From: Clostridia bacterium
GTDB taxonomy: Bacteria > Bacillota > Clostridia > Oscillospirales > CAG-272
Direction: 5' to 3'
Length of the DNA: 64,000 bases
Assembly (NCBI GenBank): GCA_017502135.1
Contig: JAFVVP010000005.1
Location: 116,811 to 180,810, forward strand
Positions 44,655 through 52,397 of the stretch are shown here, piece after piece. Below the pieces are notes generated by a model. The model made no database searches. It saw only the letters and a list, made by a program, of their open reading frames with translations, and was not told the origin of the DNA. Numbering within the stretch: the stretch's first letter is position 1; each line of letters starts with the position of its first letter. The position numbers and the translations under genes were made by a program.

Positions 44655-45638
44655 ATGAACAGATATGACCGCGAGGAAACCGAAAACAAAAAAAGAACGT
44701 CTTGGTTTGACCGCGCCCGAAAAGAAAGGGAAGGGATTGATCCCGACGAGCGGAAAGCGCTGGACAACCCGACCGTCGCCTCCTTTTTCAAACTCCTGGG
44801 ACGAAAAATCAATACGCTTCTTTCCGTAAACCTTTTATACGTATTTGGAAATTTTCCTATTTTCTTTTTCCTTCTTGCTATGAGCGGATACGTGTCAGAC
44901 AATACCTTCGCACCGTATTATCAGCAGTACGCCCCTCTCCTCGGCGCGTCGTTCTTTGATCCCTCACCCGTAACAGCGACTCTCCTCGGAGTATTCGGGC
45001 TTCAAACAGGTGTTACGATTCCCACCACCTTGACCACGGTATTCTTTGCTCTCACAGGCTTGCTGCTCGTTACCTTCGGACCGGTGAACGTTGGGACATC
45101 CTACGTAATCCGCAGTATGATTCGCGAAGAAGGACTCTTTCTCCTCTCCGATTTCTGGTATGCTATAAAACGTAACGTAAAGCAGGAATTCCTATTCGGT
45201 GCTTTGGATCTTATCATCATGGGACTTCTCGGATATGATTTCCTCTATTTCTATCTGAACCTCGGCTCGGGCAGTACGTTTATCTACATTCTCTTTTTCA
45301 TTACCTCGGCGATGATCATTGTGTATACTATGATGCGTATGTATATCTATCTTATGATGATTACATTTGACTTATCTATTTCCAAACTTCTCAAAAACGC
45401 GCTGTTTTTCACCATTCTCGGCATCAAGAGAAACATTATGGCGCTCCTTTGGATTTTCCTTCTCGCCGCCGTTGAATATCTGTTCCTCATCGTTTTCTTC
45501 CCGGTCGGTGTTATCCTGCCGATGATCATTCTGTTTTCCGCCGCTTCGTTTGGATGCGCTTTCGCCGCTTATCCGAAAATCAAGGAAATCATGATCGATC
45601 CCTACTACGCGGAGCATCCCTCCGAGGTTAACGAATAA
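44655..45638 (+). CDS. YesL/DUF624-type membrane protein
   Basis: 327 residues. After about 55 charged cytoplasmic residues there are some six membrane helices. The GPVNVGTSYVIRSMIREEGLFLLSDFWYAIKRN region is the conserved DUF624 signature (given in outline), and the LMMITFDLSISKLLKNALFF region follows. In Bacillus YesL sits in rhamnogalacturonan-use operons, but the molecular role is unknown; here no sugar transporter is adjacent. The only clear Shine-Dalgarno (AAAGGG) is 27 bases upstream, with a perfect 6-bp hairpin between it and the ATG. Confidence 0.8.
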   Translation: MNRYDREETENKKRTSWFDRARKEREGIDPDERKALDNPTVASFFKLLGRKINTLLSVNLLYVFGNFPIFFFLLAMSGYVSDNTFAPYYQQYAPLLGASFFDPSPVTATLLGVFGLQTGVTIPTTLTTVFFALTGLLLVTFGPVNVGTSYVIRSMIREEGLFLLSDFWYAIKRNVKQEFLFGALDLIIMGLLGYDFLYFYLNLGSGSTFIYILFFITSAMIIVYTMMRMYIYLMMITFDLSISKLLKNALFFTILGIKRNIMALLWIFLLAAVEYLFLIVFFPVGVILPMIILFSAASFGCAFAAYPKIKEIMIDPYYAEHPSEVNE

Positions 45639-45643
45639 AGTTC

Positions 45644-45684
45644 AAAAAGAACTGCGCAGGTTACAGCCTGCGCAGTTCTTTTTT
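45644..45684. terminator. Bidirectional terminator, DUF624 gene / PAP2
   Basis: AAGAACTGCGCAGG, TTACAG and CCTGCGCAGTTCTT form a perfect 14-bp stem flanked by A-runs and T6. It overlaps the PAP2 stop codon. Confidence 0.92.
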
Positions 45685-46249
45685 AAGTCAATTCATTTTG
45701 CGTAAATTTCTTCCATACAGCTTTTACAAACCACACAGCAAAGAATGCAAACAGCACGCCGAGGATTGCACCCACCAAAACGTCTGTGGGGTAGTGTACG
45801 TACAGATACAAGCGTGACAGCGCCACGAGAATTGCCGCAATCATCGCAGGGATACCGAGCCTCTTATCACGAATCAAAAGAACCGTAGCGCCCTCCAGAG
45901 AGGCGAGCGTATGGCCGGATGGAAAAGAGAAATCAGACAAGCGCTCAACAAGCAATGCGACATCCCGCATTTCGTTCGCATCGTACGGGCGGATCCTTCC
46001 GATAAGCGGCTTGAGCGTCATGTTGCCGACAAGGAATCCGCACAAAAGTGCCACGCCCATCATGGCGCCCGTTGCACGCGTTTTTTTGAAAACCAGCAGA
46101 ACGGCGGCAAGGATCATCCAAAAAAGGCCGTGATCGCCGAGTTTCGTAACGAGGGGGAAGAACCAGTCCAAAAACCCACACTGAAACACGTCCTGGATCC
46201 AGTCAAGAATACCAATCTCAAATTGATTCAACTGTTGAAAAAAAGTCAT
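45683..46249 (-). CDS. PAP2 family membrane phosphatase
   Basis: 188 residues from the ATG at 46249 (AAAGGAG upstream; the GTG two codons earlier is too close). Five or six helices carry the three PAP2 motifs: KPLIGRIRPYD, FPSGHTLASLEG and SRLYLYVHYPTDVLVG with the catalytic His residues. Homologues dephosphorylate undecaprenyl pyrophosphate or phosphatidic acid derivatives at the outer membrane face. It lies 10 bases after the partner gene of the first glycosidase-domain module, so recycling of the lipid carrier for a surface polymer is a fair inference. Confidence 0.9.
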   Translation of the reverse strand: MTFFQQLNQFEIGILDWIQDVFQCGFLDWFFPLVTKLGDHGLFWMILAAVLLVFKKTRATGAMMGVALLCGFLVGNMTLKPLIGRIRPYDANEMRDVALLVERLSDFSFPSGHTLASLEGATVLLIRDKRLGIPAMIAAILVALSRLYLYVHYPTDVLVGAILGVLFAFFAVWFVKAVWKKFTQNELT

Positions 46250-46259
46250 AGGCACTCCT

Positions 46260-47339
46260 TTAATGGTTATAACGGTCGTAAATCAAAAACGCATCGCCAA
46301 CACGGCGGAAGAAGAACGTAGTATCAATATAATCCTTGTAATCTTCCATGTTGGTGCGTTTCAAGACGTGCGTAAATGAAATACGACAGGAAAACGTATT
46401 TTCATCATATTGGTAAAATTCGGACGTACGGACATCTTCGAAATCATAGGAATTGTGCTTGATAACAAAATACGTAAGAGACGTTTTGAGATATTCGTAC
46501 AGCTCGCTTTCCGGATCAATATAACCGGAAACCGAATAAAACATGGCATCGTTTTGCATGTATTTGGATATCGCTTTAGCGGCATCTATGATATAGGCAT
46601 TGCGGTCTTCGGGAATAACTTCCTCATAGAGAACATCTGCTGTAAACACGGCACCCTCGGCGGTCACGGTACACTCTCTGCCATCGGGCGAAAGCACCGT
46701 CACCGAATCGGGCGGCAGGTACATATCATCAATTACATATTCTAAATAGACGATACCCTCAACGCCTTCCGGCATAAAGGAGCACGATTTATCCTTCGCC
46801 TCTTCTCCACTCAAAGCAGTATCAGGAACCTCCGCACCGTTTACAAGTACAGTGTAGCCTTTGGGGGCGGTAATACTGACCGTTTCATTTGCGGCACAGT
46901 AAAGTTCAAAATCGCTAACCTCGTACAGAGAAAACCCTTTTTCCGTCTTTTTGTCCGATTCTTTAAGCGTAAAAGCGGAAAATTTTATATTGTCAGCTTT
47001 TACAATGTACTTAACGGACGTATCAAGACCTGTGGTGATCTGGGAATATGTGAGTTCTTTGTCATCCGTGAAAGCCGTAAGATATCGGCAGAGCGTATCG
47101 GCCGTTTCATACTCCGTAAGCGGCACTTCGCACTGATCTACGAGCTTACCGAAATCGCCGGATGCGTAATATTCTGCAAACACACGCTCCGCCTCGTACT
47201 GCGGTCTCGCAGATTCGTAATCAGCAAGATACGTCTTAACAATACCGAGTCCTATGTGAATCAAAACAAGAACGAGCGCAATAAATATAAAATACACCGT
47301 GTAAAAAACAGGAAACCGTTTTGTCTTCTGCATCGTCAT
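46260..47339 (-). CDS. Single-pass extracellular protein, partner of glycosidase module A
   Basis: 359 residues. A basic start and one membrane helix (about 11-34) precede a juxtamembrane DYESARPQYEAERVFAEYY segment that is mirrored in the protein at 52397. A central beta-domain has YTVLVNGAEV near residue 165-180, matching one copy of the repeat present three times in that relative, and the C-terminal ~110 residues look like an NTF2-type domain (DAAKAISKYMQND to FLIYDRYNH). The start overlaps the stop of the glycosidase-domain gene by ATGA. Function is unknown; it is predicted to sit outside the cell next to that enzyme. Confidence 0.75.
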   Translation of the reverse strand: MTMQKTKRFPVFYTVYFIFIALVLVLIHIGLGIVKTYLADYESARPQYEAERVFAEYYASGDFGKLVDQCEVPLTEYETADTLCRYLTAFTDDKELTYSQITTGLDTSVKYIVKADNIKFSAFTLKESDKKTEKGFSLYEVSDFELYCAANETVSITAPKGYTVLVNGAEVPDTALSGEEAKDKSCSFMPEGVEGIVYLEYVIDDMYLPPDSVTVLSPDGRECTVTAEGAVFTADVLYEEVIPEDRNAYIIDAAKAISKYMQNDAMFYSVSGYIDPESELYEYLKTSLTYFVIKHNSYDFEDVRTSEFYQYDENTFSCRISFTHVLKRTNMEDYKDYIDTTFFFRRVGDAFLIYDRYNH

Positions 47340-48652
47340 CCCTCCACTTCAACCGTTTCGGGCGCAACCATAAAGAAAGTCGGCATCCGACGCGGCGTTG
47401 TAAACGCCTTGTATTTATTGACAAGGCCCTGGAGTTGATACTGATCAAGACGTTCGGGGTCTATATCATACTTGGTGTAATAATCCTCATAGTACATAAG
47501 GGAAGAAGATCCGCCGTCAAGCATTCCTGCCGTTACAGCGCCGTAGGACACCATAATATCTATGACGTCGTTGTGGGTAGCGCCAAGACTGCTGGCCGTT
47601 CTTCCGTCCGTTACGAGCAAGATGACCGCACCGTCCGCCCGCTGACCGATTGCCGTTCTTTGCGCGGTACCTGTATTACTGTCCGCGTAGTGGAGATGCA
47701 CGTTCGTTCCGTCGTGATCAATGAGGAGATTGCCGGTCTGGAACGAAACTGCATCGCGGATACCGAGTTTGTCCGCCTTTGCCCGTGTCATCCCTTCCGT
47801 TACGACAAGATTGTTGTCCTTGTCAAAACCAATAAAGGTTTTCCATGAATAGCCGTCATTCCAAACACAATCACCTTTGGAATAGGTTAGCCCCGTAGGA
47901 TTATCTCCCGTGCCGGTGCCGCCGATATCGGCAAACTCACCGCCGTTTATAATTGCAACCGCGCCTTCGCGCTCTGCCATCTCAAAGATGCGCGCGCCTG
48001 TTTTGCCGCTATTGTAATCGCTGGATGTGCCTACATAAAGTCGGGAAGGATCTTTAACAACAAGGACATATGCTTTATATGTAGAACCGCTGAGCGTGTG
48101 GAACAGCATACCGTCTTTTGCATCCGCCCATTCGTCAACGGGCTCCGTACCTTCGCCGTGCTGAGAGTCAGACGGCGTTTGGGAAGCTGCATATTCCTCG
48201 AGAGACATCACGTCGGTGCTTATTACCTTACTGTCGGCAAGGATCGCTTCCACCTCAGCATCCTCAAGAAAGAGTCCCGGTACCCATTTCGTAGCGCTTG
48301 CCTGCAGAGCAGACAACACCAGCAAATTGCGCACGGTAGGACTCGGTCCGTTGGCAACTGTGTTGCAGAACGCAAAAACAGCATATACCAAAAGTACTAC
48401 CAAAGTGAGTAAAATGAGCAGCGAGCGCCGCACTACACACCACATCGTCTTCTTGACAGATTTTTTCTCGGGAGCGAACGGTTCTCCGTGTTTACAAAGC
48501 GCTTTTGGCAACTGTTCGTTTTCGACAACTTGATCCATAGAGATGTTCCCCTTCATGGATTCATCGACAGAAAGTTTCTTTTTCCGTTTATTGGGATTAT
48601 ACACACCGGGCACATACGCACCGTGTTCAGAAAATGCTCTTTTTGGATTCAA
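47336..48652 (-). CDS. Membrane-anchored phosphodiester glycosidase-domain (NAGPA) protein, copy A
   Basis: 438 residues from a TTG at 48652 with AGAGGA eight bases upstream; an ATG at 48538 after AAGGGG is the alternative. A cytoplasmic tail of about 75 residues and one helix (77-96) precede NGPSPTVRNLLVLSALQASA, then a linker. The NAGPA domain follows, with AIINGGEFAD, TAIGQRADGAVILLVTDGR and a LDGGSSSLM motif. This family includes the human enzyme uncovering mannose-6-phosphate and bacterial exopolysaccharide proteins; hydrolysis of a sugar-1-phosphodiester is inferred. It follows the glycosyltransferase gene by 34 bases and overlaps its partner by ATGA. Confidence 0.85.
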   Translation of the reverse strand: MNPKRAFSEHGAYVPGVYNPNKRKKKLSVDESMKGNISMDQVVENEQLPKALCKHGEPFAPEKKSVKKTMWCVVRRSLLILLTLVVLLVYAVFAFCNTVANGPSPTVRNLLVLSALQASATKWVPGLFLEDAEVEAILADSKVISTDVMSLEEYAASQTPSDSQHGEGTEPVDEWADAKDGMLFHTLSGSTYKAYVLVVKDPSRLYVGTSSDYNSGKTGARIFEMAEREGAVAIINGGEFADIGGTGTGDNPTGLTYSKGDCVWNDGYSWKTFIGFDKDNNLVVTEGMTRAKADKLGIRDAVSFQTGNLLIDHDGTNVHLHYADSNTGTAQRTAIGQRADGAVILLVTDGRTASSLGATHNDVIDIMVSYGAVTAGMLDGGSSSLMYYEDYYTKYDIDPERLDQYQLQGLVNKYKAFTTPRRMPTFFMVAPETVEVEG

Positions 48653-48686
48653 AACAAATATCCTCTGTATTTCAAATAATAGCCGA

Positions 48687-49766
48687 TTATTTTTTCTCCG
48701 GTTCTTCGGCAAAAACCCATCCACGCTGTACGCGGAAGCTGAGCATAAACAGCACCGTATCCACGATCAGCTTGACAAACGTTTTAAGAAGGGCGAACTC
48801 TCCGCCGACCATATCGGTTATAAATGAGAAGATTCCCAAAACGCCGGCAGAAATAGCCATGAGCAAGAGTGCTAACAAATAGTAACGCTTAAGTGCGACC
48901 TTTGAAGAAACTCGGCTTTTGAAAACCGCCTTTTTATTCAAAGTGTAATTAAACAGCGATGAAACGATTCGTGCCATGATGCCATAGATCACGTCCGCCC
49001 ACGCGCCGAGTGCAATCAAGGAGAAGCGTGCCAACACATAATAGACACCAAGATCCACGATGGAGGAAAGCGCGGAACTGGAAACGAATTTCAGTATCAA
49101 TCCGTAGATGCGAATGGAATCGCGCACAGGGCGAAAATGGGACGTGCGGTTTTCTTCTATGTAAACGGTATGAATTCTCACTTCACTGTACTGAATATGA
49201 CGAGAGCTCATTTCAAGAAGCATGTTCGTCTCGTATTCGTAACGATCCCCCTCCACTTCGAGCATATCAGGCAAAAATTTTGCAGGAATGGCACGAAGAC
49301 CGGTCTGCGTGTCCGAGATATTAAGACCGCAGAAAAGGCGGAAAACCAAAGAGGTAATCCTGTTGCCGATACGGCTTCTCGGCGGCACGTGCGGCTCGGA
49401 GAAATCACGCACGCCGAGGATAACGGCGTGCCGATCGCACATCTCACGGGCACAGTCTAAAACATCCTCTGCAAGATGTTGTCCGTCTCCATCCACCGTT
49501 ATAACGCCCGCCGTTTGCCTGCCGGAATCAAGATAGTATCGAAAAGCCGTTTTCATGGCCGCGCCTTTTCCTCGGTTTATTTCATGGGTAAGGAGAGTAC
49601 ATCCCGGGGCATCAACGGGAAAGTTCGGAATAAACTCGGGAGCCGATCCATCATTTACAAGAATAATATCGTCAAATCCGACAGCTATAAGGTCACTGAC
49701 TGTTTTTCTCAGTTTTTCATCCGGATTTAAGGATGGAATAATTACGGTTACGTTTATACGTTCCAC
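48687..49766 (-). CDS. GT2 glycosyltransferase fused to a GtrA membrane domain
   Basis: 359 residues. Residues 1-225 are a DPM1-like GT2 domain: VTVIIPSLNPDEKL, LVNDGS, the DxD at D92/D94 in TVDGDGQH, and QTGLRAIP. Residues 230-350 hold four helices of the GtrA family, with the typical SSIVDLGVYYVL and RIVSSLFNYTLNKKAVF segments. GT2 enzymes of this type load a sugar on undecaprenyl phosphate and GtrA proteins help flip the product. The fusion suggests both steps in one polypeptide, for modification of a surface polymer. It lies 34 bases before module A and is flanked by CapA. Confidence 0.88.
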   Translation of the reverse strand: MERINVTVIIPSLNPDEKLRKTVSDLIAVGFDDIILVNDGSAPEFIPNFPVDAPGCTLLTHEINRGKGAAMKTAFRYYLDSGRQTAGVITVDGDGQHLAEDVLDCAREMCDRHAVILGVRDFSEPHVPPRSRIGNRITSLVFRLFCGLNISDTQTGLRAIPAKFLPDMLEVEGDRYEYETNMLLEMSSRHIQYSEVRIHTVYIEENRTSHFRPVRDSIRIYGLILKFVSSSALSSIVDLGVYYVLARFSLIALGAWADVIYGIMARIVSSLFNYTLNKKAVFKSRVSSKVALKRYYLLALLLMAISAGVLGIFSFITDMVGGEFALLKTFVKLIVDTVLFMLSFRVQRGWVFAEEPEKK

Positions 49767-49814
49767 AGTATCACTTCTTTCACAAAATTTATTCTAATAG
49801 TCGCCCGATCTCAA

Positions 49815-51095
49815 TTACGGTTCCCTCAAAAACTGAGGATCAATCGTAGCGGACAGATACTTTTTCAGTGTATCGAGAGAGAGGGAGTTACCGTAGTAGG
49901 AGATTCCATGCGAGTTTGCCATTTCCTCGGTAAAATCGCTCAGATAATACACCTGGTTCTGATAAAAAGATGTATCAAAATAGTAAACGGTCGGGATAAA
50001 AACAACGTTTTCAATAGCCGGAACCCCGTCTGTGAGTACCATATCAAAGGAAATCATTCCGCCGAGCATATTGTAATCTTTCGCCTGCTCTGCGGCAAAG
50101 TTACCAAGGGAATACACACAAAGCGTACGACCTCCGTCAGCGCGGTCGATCCATTCCACGGGCTGAATCACGTGCGGGTGATGGCCAATAATGGCGTCCG
50201 CTCCGTTATCAGCGAGAAGTCTCGAAAAATCTCGTTCGATCTGCGTGGGGGTAAAGGTATTTTCCGCATCCCAGTGAACCGAAACGATAACAAAATCGGC
50301 AAGTTCACGGGCGCGCGAAAGCTGCGTCATAGCGGTTTCGTCGTCAAAATAAGGAATAACCGTTTCCGATCCGTCGGGCAGGGAAAGATAGTTAGTAAAG
50401 AACGTATAGGAGAGAAAAGCAATACGCACGCCATTTCTTTCGATGATGCGAAGCGTGTCGTAATCGGTTTGATCTTTATAACCGCCGATTAGGGTAATAC
50501 CTTCGAGAGAATTCCAAAAATCAATGGTCGCGAGAAGACCGTTCTCGCCTTTATCAAGCATATGGTTGTTCGCAATATTCACGACATCAAAACCGGTCTC
50601 CTTGATATCGTATCCAAGATCCTGCGGGCCGTTGAAATGGGGATAATAAGAGAATTCATATCCCTCTCCGCACATAAGAGTCTCCTGATTCACGAAAGCG
50701 ATATCCGCAGAAGAAATGCGTTCGGAAACATTCTTGAAGAGCGGCGCAAAATTGTACGTGCGCCCTCCGGGGACTCCCTGTGATTTGGCATCGCGCACAT
50801 TTCCGTAGTATATAATAATATCGCCGACACCAACAAAAGATGCGGAGCGGATCTCCGGCTCGGGCGGCAGTGTTTCCGTCGTTTCCTGAGCAGAGGTTTC
50901 ATCGGTCACTTGGGGAACGAAGACATCCGTATCGGAGGGGGTGTCGAGTGTATCAGAAATTCCTTCCGTCATTGCCCTATCGGCAGTTTCAGCGGCGGGA
51001 CGGAAAATTGACTGTGTACAGGATGAAAAACTCAGCAAACTGAAAACGATAAAGGTACACAGCAGAAAAAGTCGGAAAGAAAAGAATTTTCTCAC
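49815..51095 (-). CDS. CapA/PgsA-type metallophosphatase-fold lipoprotein
   Basis: 426 residues from a GTG at 51095 with GGAGG just upstream. A hydrophobic signal ends in a lipobox-like FSSC at residues 23-26 and is followed by a Ser/Thr/Glu-rich linker. The CapA core carries FVGVGDIIIYYGN, NIANNHMLDKGENG, and IIGHHPHVIQPVEW, the metal-binding pattern of the calcineurin-like CapA family. CapA proteins take part in poly-gamma-glutamate or capsule production; no capB/capC ligase genes are here, so its substrate in this locus may be the same surface polymer handled by the glycosidase modules (inference). Confidence 0.88.
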   Translation of the reverse strand: MRKFFSFRLFLLCTFIVFSLLSFSSCTQSIFRPAAETADRAMTEGISDTLDTPSDTDVFVPQVTDETSAQETTETLPPEPEIRSASFVGVGDIIIYYGNVRDAKSQGVPGGRTYNFAPLFKNVSERISSADIAFVNQETLMCGEGYEFSYYPHFNGPQDLGYDIKETGFDVVNIANNHMLDKGENGLLATIDFWNSLEGITLIGGYKDQTDYDTLRIIERNGVRIAFLSYTFFTNYLSLPDGSETVIPYFDDETAMTQLSRARELADFVIVSVHWDAENTFTPTQIERDFSRLLADNGADAIIGHHPHVIQPVEWIDRADGGRTLCVYSLGNFAAEQAKDYNMLGGMISFDMVLTDGVPAIENVVFIPTVYYFDTSFYQNQVYYLSDFTEEMANSHGISYYGNSLSLDTLKKYLSATIDPQFLREP

Positions 51096-51168
51096 ACTGC
51101 CTCCAAAAAATAACGCAATTCTCCGAACAAACTCGGGATTGAACGCATATAAACACACATTATAGTTA

Positions 51169-51197
51169 ATGATACCATATTCATACATAAATTGCAA
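51169..51197 (-). promoter_or_regulatory. Promoter of the CapA gene
   Basis: TTGCAA, 17 bases, TATCAT on the minus strand, in the 222-base divergent gap; the rest of this gap is AT-rich with nothing else recognisable. Confidence 0.55.
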
Positions 51198-51239
51198 GAT
51201 TTCAACGAGAATTCATCGGCATTTCATTCAAAATATATC

Positions 51240-51268
51240 TTGCATTATTCTTAAAAATTCTATACAAT
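51240..51268 (+). promoter_or_regulatory. Promoter of module B
   Basis: TTGCAT, 17 bases, TACAAT, about 50 bases before the glycosidase-domain gene at 51318. Confidence 0.6.
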
Positions 51269-51317
51269 ATATATACACGACAAAATATTTCTTTTTCTTA
51301 CATAAAGGAGCAAATTC

Positions 51318-52397
51318 ATGAACAAAACCATGACCGTTATAGGGCGGGTAGCGGCGATTACGGGTGCCGTGCTCTTAATCCTATTAATCATGGCGTACAG
51401 TGTGATGTGGATCCTTGTAAACGGACCGTCACCTACCGCACGCAGACTGTTTGTTTTATCTGTAAAAGAAACGTCCGCAGGTGGATTCCTTGCCGATATA
51501 TACCTTGCCGATGAGGAGATTTCCGAAATACTCGGTTCGAACGGTGACGACACCCCCGAGGAGGCCGTAGACGTATCACTCATTCAGATTCCGAGCGAAA
51601 CGGATTCTTCCGTCCCCTCGGCTTCGGATTCCGAGAATGGCGAGATAACCGATCCAGGCAACGGATCTGAAGTGGGAAGTGCTGATTCCGGGGAAGCTGC
51701 TGCCAATGATGACGGAATTGAAATAATTGACATTGAAGGTTCTACCTACAACGGTAAACTGCTGATTATCTCTGATCCTAAACGCATATTTGTCGGTGTC
51801 CCTGACCGCTACGGAGCGGACGCATCCGGCCTCACGGTGGCAGCCATGATTGAAAAATACGACTGCATCGCAGGAACGAATGCCGGCGGATTCTACGATC
51901 CGAACGGCAACGGAACGGGCGGCATTCCCGACGGCATCGTTATATACGAAGGAAAAATTCTGTGGGGAAACCTCTATTCTTCCTACAATATCGCAGCGCT
52001 TGACCAAAACGGCATTTTGCACGTCGGAACTATGACCGGCCAACAGGCGATGGATCTCGGAATTGAATATGCGGCAAGTTACGGTCCCGCGCTTGTCATC
52101 AACGGAAAAGCATGTAACGAAAACAGAACTCTGGGTGGCGGACTAAATCCTCGAACGGTGATCGGACAGCGCGCAGACGGCGCAATTCTCCTTCTCGTCA
52201 TCAACGGCCGCTCCCTGAATAGCCTCGGCGCCACCTATGACGATCTCGTAGAGATCATGCTTTCCTACGATGCCGTAAATGCCACCAATCTCGACGGCGG
52301 CTCCTCTTCCATCATGATTATGGACGGCGAGTACTTGACAAGCAGTGCGTATATTTTCGGTGAAAGGGTAGTCGCAACGGCGATATTGGTGAAATAA
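51318..52397 (+). CDS. Membrane-anchored phosphodiester glycosidase-domain (NAGPA) protein, copy B
   Basis: 359 residues. One helix (about 9-33) is followed by NGPSPTARRLFVLSVKETSA, an acidic Ser/Asp/Glu-rich linker (about 75-135) and the NAGPA domain: IAGTNAGGFYDPNGNG, TVIGQRADGAILLLVINGR, SLGATYDDLVEIMLSYDA, and LDGGSSSIM near the end. It is related to copy A but has no long cytoplasmic tail. AAAGGAG precedes the ATG. Its stop overlaps the partner start (TAATG). Confidence 0.87.
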   Translation: MNKTMTVIGRVAAITGAVLLILLIMAYSVMWILVNGPSPTARRLFVLSVKETSAGGFLADIYLADEEISEILGSNGDDTPEEAVDVSLIQIPSETDSSVPSASDSENGEITDPGNGSEVGSADSGEAAANDDGIEIIDIEGSTYNGKLLIISDPKRIFVGVPDRYGADASGLTVAAMIEKYDCIAGTNAGGFYDPNGNGTGGIPDGIVIYEGKILWGNLYSSYNIAALDQNGILHVGTMTGQQAMDLGIEYAASYGPALVINGKACNENRTLGGGLNPRTVIGQRADGAILLLVINGRSLNSLGATYDDLVEIMLSYDAVNATNLDGGSSSIMIMDGEYLTSSAYIFGERVVATAILVK

